Program-made: the position numbers and the translations under genes
In this document: in pieces, positions 1 through 11,188 of the stretch
Position numbering within the stretch: the first letter of the stretch is position 1
How the letters are laid out: every line of letters begins with the position of its first letter
The notes under the pieces: model-generated
What the model was told of the DNA's origin: nothing
Databases searched by the model: none
Seen by the model: the letters and a program-made list of their open reading frames with translations, nothing else
Assembly (NCBI GenBank): GCA_034440615.1
Contig: JAOTOM010005181.1
Span: 834,501-898,500 of the forward strand
Reading direction: 5' to 3'
Length of the DNA: 64,000 bases
Source: Ashinkailepas kermadecensis
Taxonomy: Eukaryota; Arthropoda; Thecostraca; Neolepadidae

Positions 1-961
1 CGGCGCTGCTCGGCTATCGAACGGTGAAAGTAAGAATTTCAGGCAGTCGTTTGTATGTGAATTCGGTGGCGAGCAGATTTGTCTTCTTGATATTAATTGG
101 AGAGCGATATGCATTTTATCGTTCCTATTTTTCATTGAAGTAACCCGTCGTTCCACGTGATGTGCCATGGCAATTCCGCGTGATTTTCAACATAGATTAT
201 GTTCCATGTGCCAAGTCGACGGTCTTATTCATGCCATACCTGTTCGGAATTGTGTTGTTCAATCGTAAGCGACAACTATCGCCTGAACTCCTCAGCTTTG
301 TTGATTTCAGCATGCACATGAAAATAGGATATACAGAGAATATACGATATAGTCGATATAAAAGAAGTCGTATATTCTATGAGAGTACATTGGTGTACAT
401 CTGAAAGGTGCACAGTGTATGGGGGTACATTTGTGTGCATTGGAAAGGTGTACAGTATATCGGAGTGTATTGGTGTCCATTGGAAAATAACTGATTCATT
501 GCTGTTTGTGCCTTTCAACATCATTGCTTTTTATCTAATGTGTGCAACCAAGGTTCATGTCCGTTGCCTTCACATTTTCATATTCAGTTCCGGAGGACTA
601 TTTTCACCGCGTTCGTCACCTGACTATGTGGGCGGCGCCAACGTGCCGACTCAGAGAGGCGCCGGATACAAACCTCACAGAGATATCTGCGCCGTGGGAG
701 AGTGTTGCTGCACTGCAAGTGGTGAGAGTGCTGGGCACAAATCTGACGCGACGCTGTCGAGTCGCTGGGGACGGGCCGCGCCATCCTGACCTCTGGGTCG
801 GGGCCGCGATGTTTTGGACGCCAGGCCACGATCCCGGTCCCCTGACCGCTCGGGCCGGCGTCGCGTCCCGGCGCGGCTCAGCTCGGCTCGGCGCGAGACA
901 GAGGATGTCGGTGGTCAGTCGCGTTGTTTTCGCGTGTAATTGAGGCTGGTAGTCTCCGGGA
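1..961. other. Non-repetitive flank with no recognised gene
   Basis: No recognisable coding sequence or RNA gene. The overlapping short open frames around 379-943 have low-complexity or arbitrary composition, and GC rises steeply after about 600. The only internal structure is the short 40-bp direct repeat listed separately. Confidence 0.5.
385..488. repeat. 40-bp direct repeat, about 2.6 copies
   Basis: Units starting near 385, 425 and 465 share the pattern GTACATTGGTGTACAT followed by a GAAAGGTG block. Copies are diverged by several substitutions. No coding role is apparent. Confidence 0.6.
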
Positions 962-2868
962 GCAGGTCGGGGGCCGACGGCAGCCCGGAGTGTTCCGGTC
1001 GGCTCATCAGACTGGAGGCGGGTCGGGGGCCGGCGGCGGCCCCGGAGTGTCCCGGTCGGCTCATCAGACTGGAGGCGGGTCGGGGGCCGGCGTCGGCCCC
1101 GGAGTGTCCCGGTCGGCTCAGACTGCGGGGGCGGGTCGGGGGCCGACGGCAGCCCGGAGTGTTCCGGTCGGCTCATCAGACTGGAGGTGGGTCGGGGGCC
1201 GGCGGCGGCCCCGGAGTGTCCTGGTCGGCTCATCAGACTGGAGGCGGGTCGGGGGTCGACGGCGGCCCGGAGTGTCCTGGTCGGCTCAGACTGCGGGGGC
1301 GGGTCGGGGGCCGACGGCAGCCCGGAGTGTTCCGGTCGGCTCATCAGACTGGAGGCGGGTCGGGGGCCGGCGGCGGCCCCGGAGTGTCCCGGTCGGCTCA
1401 GACTGCGGGGGCGGGTCGGGGGCCGGCGGCGGCCCCGGAGTGTCCCGGTCGGCTTATCAGACTGGGGGCGGGTCGGGGGCCGGCGGCGGCCCCGGAGTGT
1501 CCCGGTCGGCTCAGACTGCGGGGGCGGGTGGGGGCCGGCGGCGGCCCCGGAGTGTCCTGGTCGGCTCAGACTGCGGGGGCCGGCGGCGGCCCCGGAGTGT
1601 CCCGGTCGGCTTATCAGACTGGAGGCGGGTCGGGGGCCGGCGGCGGCCCCGGAGTGTCCTGGTCGGCTCAGACTGCGGGGGGCGGGTCGGGGGCCGGCGG
1701 TCGGGCTCTCGACTAGGCGGGTCGGGGCCGGCGGCGGCCCCGGAGTGTCCCGGTCGGCTTATCAGACTGGGGGCGGGTCGGGGCCGACGGCGGCCCGGGG
1801 GTGTCCTGGTTGGCTCATCAGACTGGAGGCGGGTCGGGGGCCGGCGGCGGGGTCGACTCGGGCGTCGGGCCGGCGGCGGGAGTGTCCCGGTCGGCTTATC
1901 AGACTGGGGGGCGGGTCGGGGGCCGACGGCGGCCCGGGGTGTCCCGGTCGGCTCATCAGACTGGAGGCGGGTCGGGGGCCGACGGCGGCCCGGGGTGTCC
2001 CGGTCGGCTCAGACTGCGGGGGCGGGTCGGGGGCCGGCGGCGGCCCGGAGTGTCCCGGTCGGCTCATCAGACTGGGGGGCGGGTGGGGGGCCGGCGGCGG
2101 CCCGGGGTGTCCCGGTCGGCTCATCAGACTGGGGGCGGGTCGGGGGCCGGCGGCGGCCCCGGAGTGTCCCGGTCGGCTCATCAGACTGGAGGCGGGTCGG
2201 GGGCCGACGGCGGCCCGGGGTGTCCCGGTCGGCTCATCAGACTGGGGGCGGGTCGGGGGCCGGCGGCGGCCCCGGAGTGTCCCGGTCGGCTCATCAGACT
2301 GGGGGGGGGGCGGGAGGCGGGTCGGGGGCCGGCGGCGGCCCCGGAGTGTCCTGGTCGGCTCATCAGACTGGGGGCGGGTCGGGGGCCGACGGCGGCCCCG
2401 GAGTGTCCCGGTCGGCTCATCAGACTGGAGGCGGGTCGGGGGCCGGCGCGGCCCCGGAGTGTCGGTCGGCTCAGACTGCGGGGGCCGGCGGCGGCCCGGG
2501 GTGTCCCGGTCGGCTCATCAGACTGGAGGCGGGTCGGGGGCCGGCGGCGGCCCCGGGGTGTCCCGGTCGGCTTATCAGACTGGGGGCGGGTCGGGGCCGA
2601 CGGCGGCCCGGGGTGTTCTGGTTGGCTCATCAGACTGGAGGCGGGTCGGGGGCCGGCGGCGGCCCCGGGGTGTCCCGGTCGGCTCATCAGACTGGGGGCG
2701 GGTCGGGGGCCGACGGCGGCCCGGGGTGTCCCGGTCGGCTCATCAGACTGGGGGCGGGTCGGGGGCCGGCGGCGGCCCCGGGGTGTCCCGGTCGGCTCAT
2801 CAGACTGGAGGCGGGTCGGGGGCCGACGGCGGCCCGGGGTGTCCCGGTCGGCTCATCAGACTCGCAGA
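962..2868. repeat. GC-rich minisatellite, 57-bp unit with shorter variants
   Basis: About 34 tandem units. The full unit is 57 bp, running from GGCTCATCAGACTGGAGGCG to GGAGTGTCCCGGTC. A variant class replaces TCATCAGACTGGAGG with TCAGACTGCGGG and is about one base shorter. Some units contain indels, for example near 1700-1720, 1855-1880 and 2300-2320. Because the period is close to a multiple of three and lacks stops, several frames are open for 0.4-2.0 kb (for example 924-2927 and 1187-2902, plus strand). The predicted Gly/Arg/Ser/Pro-rich proteins are byproducts of the repeat. Confidence 0.95.
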
Positions 2869-3114
2869 TGAGCGGTGCTCGGTTGCGGCCGCTTTGTTTT
2901 AGTGGCCGGTCGCGCGGCCGGCGGTAATTCGACAAATTACACAGCGGGGCGCGACCCTGCCGGGGAAATTATAGTCCCAGGGGGTCGTCCGCCGGCACCG
3001 GGTCGCCCCGCTAAGCGGCCGGGTAGCGCTCTAATGGCCTCTCACGGCCGCCGTCACCGTCGACGCGGGCCGCGCGGCTGCTCTCGGGCGTCAGGCTGTC
3101 ACCGGGCGGCCAGC

Positions 3115-3385
3115 CGGACCCGTGACGGCCGGACCGGTGACGGCCGGACCAGTGACGGCCGGACCAGTGACGGCCGGACCAGTGACGGCCGGACCGGTGA
3201 CGGCCGGACCGGTGACGGCCGGACCCGTGACGGCCGGACCCGTGACGGCCGGACCCGTGACGGCCGGACCGGTGACGGCCGGACCGGTGACGGCCGGACC
3301 GGTGACGGCCGGACCCGTGACGGCCGGACCGGTGACGGCCAGACCGGTGACGGCCGGACCGGTGACGGCCTGACCGGTGACGGCA
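3115..3385. repeat. 15-bp minisatellite
   Basis: About 18 near-perfect copies of GTGACGGCCGGACCG, with the variable last base being C, G or A before GTGACGG. All frames are open (for example Val-Thr-Ala-Gly-Pro repeats on the plus strand), as expected for a 15-bp period without stops. Not a protein gene on this evidence. Confidence 0.95.
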
Positions 3386-4737
3386 GATGGCCGCTGGCTG
3401 GCTGCTGTGTGCGTCAGCTGCCCCTGTGGCTGGCACGTGCCTCGATGGCACCGTGTCCACAACTGACGGCTTCGTTCCCATCTTCACCATCCGCCGCCGA
3501 GCGCATAACAAATACACTATCGCAGTGTATGATTACCTGGCGCCGAAAATAAATTCAGAACACCTGTGTTGTTTCCAACACGTTTTGTGACAATCAAATA
3601 TTAACTCAACGAACTGAAATGTTATCACCCCACCTGGCGAGGAACGTGTGAAGGTTTTTGAGCGATAAGTGACAAAACGCACGATTTTTCTTATCCCTGC
3701 TGCATACTTTGTGTTATTGTACAAAACAAAAACTCCTAAAATGTTGCTTCAAAATGGCTACATCCATTACCAAATATAGAAACACTAATGTGAGTTCACA
3801 TTGATTGGTAGCGCGTCAACCTGTGTCTGATATTAACGAACTGCGAGACTTCGCCATCCCCTGCTTACAGTGCCTAAAATTTATTTAGCACCAGGATGCC
3901 AGACGACAAAACTATTTTAGAAAAGGTAACGCGGAAGTGGGAACAGTCGCGCAAAATATGTTGTGACAATTTCAACCCGTAGGCTGAAGGTGGTCCCGTC
4001 AATTCAGACTATGGACGGTTGAAACCTAAAATGCATGCACTCTTATGTTATATATCATTGTGAAAGATGCGATTTTAAAGTCCGTTATAAACAGAACTGG
4101 AAGTGGAAAATTACGACTTGAGCGTGATAAGTGATGGAAATTGTTCCCTTCTCGGTATCATCTCGCCCCAAAATCTGGGAAATGTGATACACTGCTTGCT
4201 TACCGGTGGATATTCTTCAGTAGAGAGGCAGCAAAATGCTGCCGAACCCAGCACTTTTAGTTTCTCATTGTATTTTCAGGAATCCACAATGCCCGTCCCC
4301 CTTGTTTTCTTCAGAGCGACACTAATACACTGGAAATGTGATATTGTTCTAGGTCAGTTGAGCTCGCATGCCTCGGCCTCAAACTACACGTTTATCCTGC
4401 AGCTATATAAAAAGTGGCCGTTTTGTGCATGGTTAGCGTTCAGGGCGGTGTGGCCGATGGGCTGTATTCCTACGGGTGATTTGGTAATTGTTATACTTGC
4501 CCGGGAAATTTACCGCGCGCCCTGACTCTGGAATGTCCGTAATGACACTTAGAAGCCTTTCTTCCACTTTTTGTAGGGTTTCGTTACTCCCCAGGATATG
4601 CTTCAGCTGCATTCTTCTGAACTTCGTCTCGCATGCTGGCGACGTTCGAAATTCCGTCCGAAATGCGCATACAGCTTACTCACGCAGGGAGCATATATGT
4701 CTAGCAATTGTCTCAAGCTGCATTTCAAAGACAAAGC
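3386..4737. other. Unique sequence, no gene recognised
   Basis: Composition changes from GC-rich to mixed or AT-rich at about 3540. Small open frames (3387-3590, 4103-4525, 4488-4772) show no domain I recognise. No convincing exon pair, tRNA or promoter was seen. Confidence 0.45.
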
Positions 4738-5369
4738 ATCTTAAAGACGTCTCAACGGTACGGCGGCCTTGACTGATCTGATATGGTTCAGTACAGAAGT
4801 TAGCGAGTTAAGGTGTTTACACCATTAGTTCCAAATGTCTGTCATTGTGTACTGTAACAGGACCGAACCATCTCTCCCGTTTGCTGGACTGTAGCATCTC
4901 GGCAGTGCAGTTGTATCGAACAAGCGCCGGGCGTACCGAAATGTTGCGATTATTTGGCAACCCTTAGAAAATGGTGGCATGAGAAATACCGACCACATTC
5001 CCATGCCCCCAACGCCCACGACCACCACGCTCTACGCCCTGCCCTATATCCTATCCCACCATGGCGCCTCTTGGTAAAACTCATCTATCCTAACGATTAT
5101 GATGCGCATCAAACTGTTAATATTGCAGCTTAGGGCAATGGGCACATCCTGATTGATGGTCGCATTGGTTTCAGAAATGTCCGCTTGATTCTTTTGATCA
5201 GTCTTTAGAAGTATCAAATTCGTCAGAAATCAGAAATGTCAGCTTGATGTTCCATCACACAACGATGGACATTTAAAACTAATGGTGTAAAAATCTTCAC
5301 TCGCTAACTTTTGAACTGAAGCATATCGGATTATTCAAGTCCGCCGTACCGTTGAGATGTCTAAGATTT
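4738..5369. mobile_element. Foldback or MITE-like element with ~120-bp inverted repeats
   Basis: The left arm (about 4738-4861) reappears as reverse complement at about 5247-5369. Shared blocks include CTCAACGGTACGGCGG, AAGTTAGCGAG and TTTACACCATTAGTT. I estimate about 80 percent identity with a few indels. The ~385-bp interior has no intact transposase. I could not identify a target-site duplication, so the exact ends and superfamily are open. It may be a non-autonomous DNA transposon. Confidence 0.7.
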
Positions 5370-6008
5370 ACGGTGGCCGTCAGCTTGGGTTGGTGTCCGA
5401 AGCGTAGCCGGTACCCGCCTGACCGAATCCTAGCTGACGAACCAGTCAAGTCGCCTCATTGAAACTAACAAGGCTGCTATGGCATTGAGTACGTTGCTCG
5501 GGCATTGCTTTGCACCATTTCTGGCCTTCATTCGAGTGCCCAGCTGTCTTCAAATTGGCAATCAGCGGGCTGTGGCGCAGACCGTCATTTTCAGCACCAG
5601 TGAATGCATTCTCTTTTTGGGTTGCGTTTCATCCTCAGTGCCTTCGATATTGTCGGCCTTGGCAAAAACACGCGCACCGACCATCCATTGGTGTCCAAGG
5701 CACCATCGGCTTGGTGATGATCACAGTTGGAGGCTTCAAAACCGTGCGGCGAGTTATTGCTTGCTCCCGGCGAGCTGGCATGGTGCCGAATTTCCACTCA
5801 GTTTCGCCATTCAAGATCGATTGGATCGATGGACGGTATGCAGGCTGGTGCCGGGGGTCATCAAGCCGGACAGAGATCACCCGGGTCCCGTGGATCGTCC
5901 CGTCGCCGCCCCAGGCATCAGACGGAAAGGTGGAGGTCAGCTGGGATCAGTTTGTTTTGGGGTCCTCTGGTGCCCGATTATGTTTGGTGCGTTCGAAAGT
6001 CAACTTAG
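5370..6008. other. Unique sequence, no gene recognised
   Basis: Open frames of 284 aa (5479-6333) and 620 aa (5510-7372) start here but owe their length to the downstream arrays. The unique N-terminal portions show no family I recognise. Confidence 0.4.
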
Positions 6009-6290
6009 ATCAAACGGGCCCGGTGCGGCCTGGTTCAGGGATGGATCCATACCAGCCGCCCGGCGCACCTGTTGTCAGAGGTCAGTCCAGATCAGTCCAG
6101 ATCAAACGGGCCCGGTGCGGCCTGGTCCAGGGATGGATCCATACCAGCCGCCCGGCGCACCTGTTGTCAGAGGTCAGTCCAGATCAGTCCAGATCAAACG
6201 GGCCCGGTGCGGCCTGGTCCAGGGATGGATCCATACCAGCCGCCCGGCGCACCTGTTGTCAGAGGTTAGTCCAGATCAGTCCAGATCAGT
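6009..6290. repeat. 92-bp tandem repeat, 3 copies
   Basis: ATCAAACGGGCCCGGTGCGG recurs at 6009, 6101 and 6193, so the period is exactly 92 bp. Each unit contains GGATGGATCCATACCAGCC and ends in one or more CAGTCCAGAT motifs, themselves a 10-bp sub-repeat. Copies are nearly identical. Confidence 0.93.
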
Positions 6291-6404
6291 CCTTCCTGGT
6301 GCGGCTGGGGTCAGAGATTCCGCATCAGACTGACCCGGTGCAGCTACAGCTACGGCAGCTGGATACAGCTGGAGTCAGCCGAGGTGAGCGCATTTTCCGC
6401 GCCG

Positions 6405-7315
6405 TAACCGGGCTGTCGCCTCTGGTCGGGCTGCCGTCGGACGCGCCTGGCAGTCGGGTCGAGCCGGGCTGTCGCCTCTGGTCGGGCTGCTGTCGGACGC
6501 GCCTGGCAGTCGGGCCGAGCCGGGCTGTCGCCTCTGGTCTGGCTGCTGTCGGACGCGCCTGGCAGTCGGACCGAGCCGGGCTGTCGCCTCTGGTCGGGCT
6601 GCTGTCGGACGCGCCTGGCAGTCGGGCCGAGCCGGGCTGTCGCCTCTGGTCGGGCTGCTGTCGGACGCGCCTGGCAGTCGGGTCGAGCCGGGCTGTCGCC
6701 TCTGGTCGGGCTGCTGTCGGATGCGCCTGGCAGTCGGGCCGAGCCGGGCTGTCGCCTCTGGTCGGGCTGCTGTCGGACGCGCCTGGCAGTCGGGTCGAGC
6801 CGGGCTGTCGCCTCTGGTCGGGCTGCTGTCGGACGCGCCTGGTAGTCGGGCCGAGCCGGGCTGTCGCCTCTGGTCTGGCTGCTGTCGGACGCGCCTGGCA
6901 GTCGGACCGAGCTGGGCTGTCGCCTCTGGTCGGGCTGCTGTCGGACGCGCCTGGCAGTCGGGCCGAGCCGGGCTGTCGCCTCTGGTCGGGCTGCTGTCGG
7001 ACGCGCTTGGCAGTCGGGTCGAGCCGGGCTGTCGCCTCTGGTCGGGCTGCTGTCGGACGCGCCTGGCAGTCGGGCCGAGCTGGGCTGTCGCCTCTGGTCG
7101 GGCTGCTGTCGGACGCGCCTGGCAGTCGGGCCGAGCCGGGCTGTCGCCTCTGGTCTGGCTGCTGTCGGACGCGCCTGGCAGTCGGGCCGAGCCGGGCTGT
7201 CGCCTCTGGTCGGGCTGCTGTCGGACGCGCCTGGCAGTCGGGTCGAGCCGGGCTGTCGCCTCTGGTCTGGCTGCTGTCGGACGCGCCTGGCAGTTGGGCC
7301 GAGCCGGGCTGTCGT
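6405..7315. repeat. 56-bp minisatellite, about 16 copies
   Basis: The unit runs from GGCTGTCGCCTCTGGTCGGG through GACGCGCCTGGCAGTCGGG to GAGCCG, period 56 bp (for example GTCGCCTCTGG at 6471 and 6527). Because 56 is not a multiple of three, a translation cycles through three frames every 168 bp, yet stays open on both strands. This explains the long open frames 5510-7372 (+), 6325-7344 (-) and 6350-7375 (-). Variants are mostly single transitions. Confidence 0.95.
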
Positions 7316-8460
7316 CGGATGTGGCCGCATGTCAGCCGGATCAAAGTGCCGCCGGTGGACGCTGACCCGTGACACCTGACCCGGCCGCCACCGAGACGCC
7401 CGATAGCGATCGGCGCCGTCGCCGCAGTGGCTCCTCTAATGAATAATTAAGATTCTGTTTACTGATGTCGACGTCGTGTGCGATTAAACAAATTACACCA
7501 GTCAGGACTTTATGAAAAATGGAGTGGCGCCAGTGCGCCGTGAAATTCTGGGGTGGGCCGTGTCTGGCTGCGTCGGCCCGTCCGTTCGGGTAGCCACTGA
7601 TTAAACAAGAGGCATCGGCTCCGTCATTTTGTTAATTACGGGTCGGGTCGTTCCAAACGCACCGGTCCCCCATATTTCCCTCCCGTGTACCAGCAGCTTC
7701 TCCTAACTTTGCGGATGATCCCCTTTCGCCGCGGTGAAAAAGGCGGCATTAAATGTCGATCTGGGGGCTGACGGCAATATACGCCCGGCGCAAAAACGCT
7801 AATCTGGCCGTGGAGGCGTCAAGGCGACCCCTGGAGCGGCGCGCACTGCCTTATGATTGCACTATATGGAGCGGTTTATGTCAACGATAAACTTTATAGA
7901 GCCACACTTGTCAGCGTTGTGACACCACATAAACCGGCGGCCGCCAGCCGCGTCGATTTACTGGCGGTGATTTTCCGGAATCGGCTGCGCCCTGCGTGTA
8001 CCTCCCGTGACATTCAGTGCCATGTTCTGCCCTCCACCGTCCATCACCTGACAATGTAGGCTCGCCAGCGTCCGTTGCGACACGGAGTCCGTCCACTGCG
8101 ACACATAATCCGTCCAATGCGACACAGATGTCGCCCGGTGGTTCCTTGATTTGGACAGGAAATGCTACCATTCTGAGAGTAATTCCGCCATCACCTCCCT
8201 AGATCTCAGAGTACTTGCTATGTCCCAACTTTCCACGCAAAAATCGCCAGAATCGTGATCACACGGTGCACGTGACCAGGGAGAAAAGTACCTAAAAAAT
8301 ACAATGACAGCTTTCTCGTTACATACAAGAATGTCAACTTGCGTCCAGACATTTATAGTTTTCTCAGATATTGATTGAATCTTTTCGACTACTCGCTTCA
8401 CATTGAAGAATAGCCTGCCACTCTTAACAGCCCAGCTCAAAATGGATTTTGGTATCATAC
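7316..8460. other. Unique sequence with GC-rich blocks and AATT/TAAT cores
   Basis: No recognisable gene. From 7430 to 7660, short AT-rich cores (ATAATTAAG, ACAAATTACAC, TTAATTAC) sit in GC-rich sequence, a texture often seen in regulatory DNA. ACAAATTACAC also occurs near 2934, just after the first minisatellite. The isolated 21-bp repeat copies at 8075-8135 are listed separately. Confidence 0.35.
8075..8135. repeat. Outlying copies of the 21-bp minisatellite
   Basis: About three units of the form GTCCACTGCGACACA, in the same orientation and period (21 bp) as the main array starting about 330 bp downstream. They are separated from it by unique sequence. Confidence 0.8.
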
Positions 8461-8912
8461 AACATGACCTCGCCACTACGACACAAAACCTGTCCACTGC
8501 GACATAGACATGCCCACTGTGACACAGACCCTATCCACTGCGACGCAGATTCTGTCCACTGCGACACATACCATATACACTGCGACACAGACTCTGTCCA
8601 CTGCGACACGGACACTGATCACTGTAGCACAGACCATGGTCACTGCGACACAGACCCTTGCCACTGCAGCACAGACCATGGCCACTGTGATACAGACCAT
8701 GTCCACTGCGACACAGACCCTGGTCAAAGCGGCACAGACCCTGGTCAGTGCAACGCAGGCCATGTCTACTGCGATACAGAGCTTGTCCACTGCGACATAG
8801 ACCATACCCACTGTGACACAGACTATGTCCACTGTGCCACAGACCATGTCCACTGCGACACAGACCACGTCCACTGCGATACAGACCCTGGCCACTGCGA
8901 CTCAGACCGACC
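8460..8912. repeat. 21-bp minisatellite, about 21 copies
   Basis: The unit is GTCCACTGCGACACAGACCNT with many single-base variants. The 21-bp period is seven codons and has no stops, so frames on both strands are open (His-Cys-Asp-Thr-Asp type repeats on plus, Val-Cys-Val-Ala-Val-Asp on minus). I see no start context, intron structure or flanking domain that would support translation. Confidence 0.95.
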
Positions 8913-9087
8913 CACTGCCGTCTGTCGGCTGGCCCGGTTCGCTGGGGGGTCGAGGCGGCACTGTGCTGGTGTAAAAACGCTCGGCATCTCGGCCGCCGGG
9001 TCCTCGCACCGCTCTCTACACCTTGTCTTATTATGCAAATGCCTGGGGTTAATCAGCAGATTTGAGGTCTGCGAGGCCGACAAAGGC

Positions 9088-9090
9088 CGT

Positions 9091-9124
<34 letters not shown>

Positions 9125-9145
9125 CGCCGCCGCTGCCGCTGCGCC
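9088..9145. repeat. (GCC)n microsatellite
   Basis: An uninterrupted GCC run follows GTGCCGCC, with a second short GCC/GCT run after GTG. It would encode poly-Ala in one frame, but no supporting coding context is seen. Confidence 0.95.
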
Positions 9146-9294
9146 GGTCCGCTGATGGTCCAGCGGGCCACGCCGTGACCTACTGGTGACCTGCCATGAC
9201 CCGGTAGTGACCTGTCATCGGTGCCGCTCCCATCCTGGCCCGATTCTGTCGAAATTCGTGTGGTGTTAGACGTCGGAGCGTTTCCACGCGCCTA

Positions 9295-9425
9295 CTGCTC
9301 TAGTATGTCGTATTTGTGACGCCAACCTGATGGGCTTCCGGCGAGGAGCAACCTTAGGTGGGACTCGAACTCACAATATATTGGGTGAGAGACGAATGAC
9401 CTACCCCTGTACTACCTCATTCCCG
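9295..9425 (-). mobile_element. Diverged tRNA-derived SINE, minus strand
   Basis: On the minus strand there is a pol III box B match (GAGTTCGAGTCCCACC), an anticodon-region block CGTCTCTCACCCAA, and an A-box-like GGTAGTACAGGGGTAGG. The downstream part (GCTCCTCGCC, then AGCCCATCAGGTTGGCGTC) aligns loosely with the body of the SINE at 17930-18087. I read it as an old member of that family; a tRNA pseudogene is the alternative. Confidence 0.55.
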
Positions 9426-10055
9426 CGATTTTCAGAGTGTAGTATGACAGGCAGTGGCATAATTGTATCAAGATTATTGGTTGGTGAGGTTCAATGTATG
9501 GAAGAAATTGCAGGACCCAAATCGGTTTGGGGGCCCGCTCCATATAGTTCCATATAGTTAGAAGTTATCTGGGGACACGCTAGCCCTCAGGTGCCCGAGC
9601 CACTAAAGTATGCAACGTTCCACCCCTGGTGACAGGTATGGATTAGAGACATTAGAGACATTAGAGACATTAGAGACATCTTCGATGTAATTTTAAGATG
9701 CATTCTGGGCCTTGGGTGACGAGAGCGGGCGCTCGCGACAGACAGAAATACAGACAGACATTCAGCACATGCTCCGCTTTGGGAATGTGATCTCCGAAGA
9801 TCACGCCCCCTCCGCTGCCCGTGGCAGTGGTCCTTGACCAGTGGACAGGTTGTACCTGTGGCGCTTCTTGCCCTGACCCGACTGCCGCCGGCCTGCATGA
9901 CCCTCCTCGGCCGACTCGCTGCTGCCGCTAGAGCCGGCTGGCCCAGTTGGGTGGTGCCGGGTCGGCACAGGTCGCCGCCGACGCAGCACGGCCCATTGTG
10001 CGCCAGATTCCGCGCGTCCCAGCCGTCCGCGTGTCTCGCCCCCGCCGGGGGCAGT
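9426..10055. other. Unique sequence with a 9-bp microrepeat
   Basis: No gene recognised. At about 9641-9684 there are five tandem copies of ATTAGAGAC. The remainder is unique and becomes GC-rich toward 10050. Confidence 0.5.
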
Positions 10056-10059
10056 CGGT

Positions 10060-10527
10060 GCCACTGACCCCACTGACCCCACTGTTCCGGCCGCGGGCAG
10101 TCGGTGCCACTGACCCCACTGACCCGGCCGCGGGCAGTCGGTGCCACTGACCCCACTGACCCGGCCGCGGGCAGTCGGTGCCACTGACCCCACTGACCCG
10201 GCCGCGGGCAGTCGGTGCCACTGACCCCACTGGCCCGGCCGCGGGCAGTCGGTGCCACTGACCCCACTGACCCGGCCGCGGGCAGTCGGTGCCACTGACC
10301 CCACTGACCCGGCCGCGGGCAGTCGGTGCCACTGACCCCACTGACCCGGCCGCGGGCAGTGCTGACCCGGCCGCGGGCAGTCGGTGCCACTGACCCCACT
10401 GGCCCGGCCGCGGGCAGTCGGTGCCACTGACCCCACTGACCCCGCCGCGGGCAGTCGGTGCCACTGACCCCACTGACCCCGCCGCGGGCAGTCGGTGCCA
10501 CTGACCCCACTGACCCGGCTGCGGACA
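10060..10527. repeat. 37-bp minisatellite, about 12 copies
   Basis: The unit CGGGCAGTCGGTGCCACTGA continues as CCCCACTGACCCGGCCG, period 37 bp (CGGGCAG at 10094 and 10131). One unit near 10358 has an internal deletion. Minus-strand open frames 9587-10609, 9801-10535 and 9928-10473 are artefacts of this array. Confidence 0.95.
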
Positions 10528-10574
10528 ATCGGCACCGGCCGTCGCTCCGAGCCACGTCGCCGCGGTCAGGTGGG

Positions 10575-10745
10575 CTGGTGCTCAGCTGGGCTGGTGGACT
10601 GGTGGTCAAGTGGACTGGTGGTCAGGTAGTCAGGTGGGCTGGTGGGCTGATGGTCAGGTGGGCTGGTCGTCAGGTGAGATGGTGGTCAGGTGAGCTGGTG
10701 GTCAGGTGAGATGGTGGTCAGGTGAGCTGGTGGTCAGGTGAGCAG
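10575..10745. repeat. ~16-bp degenerate tandem repeat
   Basis: Ten or so imperfect units of GGTCAGGTGAGCTGGT, more regular in the second half. They lie 50 bp after the 37-bp array. The AGGTGAG core resembles a 5' splice-site consensus, but there is no exon context. Confidence 0.8.
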
Positions 10746-10884
10746 TGTCAGTGATTTGTGCAGGTCTGGTACGGTCGGGTGGGATGTGTGGCTGGCGTGT
10801 TATACACGGGCAACATGTAATCTTGGCATTCGTGCCAGGTGCCTTCAACCTGAGTCTGATGCTCGGTGCAACCGCGTGGTTCTC

Positions 10885-11188
10885 AGGTTTTACGGACGTC
10901 GGATGTCCGTCTAAAACGGAGTGGAAAGAAGTCGAGAAGTGCGGCACTCGGTCCAGTTTGTTCTCGGCGGTGCTGTAGGTGCGTTGGTGGCGCAGTTGTA
11001 TCTTATTGCGCCCAAAGACGCTTCCCTAAAATTCGAACCGAATCCCACTTTTGGACACACGTCAGACGGGCGTCAGACGAACCTGAATTGTCGCTGCGAA
11101 GTCGCCGTCACGCGCCTCGCACGTCAGAAACGGTTACCCGCAGACGTTTCTACGGACGTCCGACTGACGTCCGGCGTCCGTAAAGCCT
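10885..11188. mobile_element. ~304-bp TIR (MITE-like) element
   Basis: The left end AGGTTTTACGGACGTCGGA matches the reverse complement of the right end (AGGCTTTACGGACGCCGGA) with two transitions, both C/T. Subterminal GACGTCCG/CGGACGTC palindromes add further symmetry. The interior is GC-rich with no intact transposase. No clear target-site duplication was found, so the superfamily is unknown. Confidence 0.55.

Noticed and set aside
924..2927. 667-residue Gly/Arg/Ser-rich protein
   Set aside because: Product of a GC-rich 57-bp minisatellite, with several frames open at once.
4825..5028. THAP or transposase fragment inside the foldback element
   Set aside because: The few Cys and aromatic residues do not form a complete motif in either strand.
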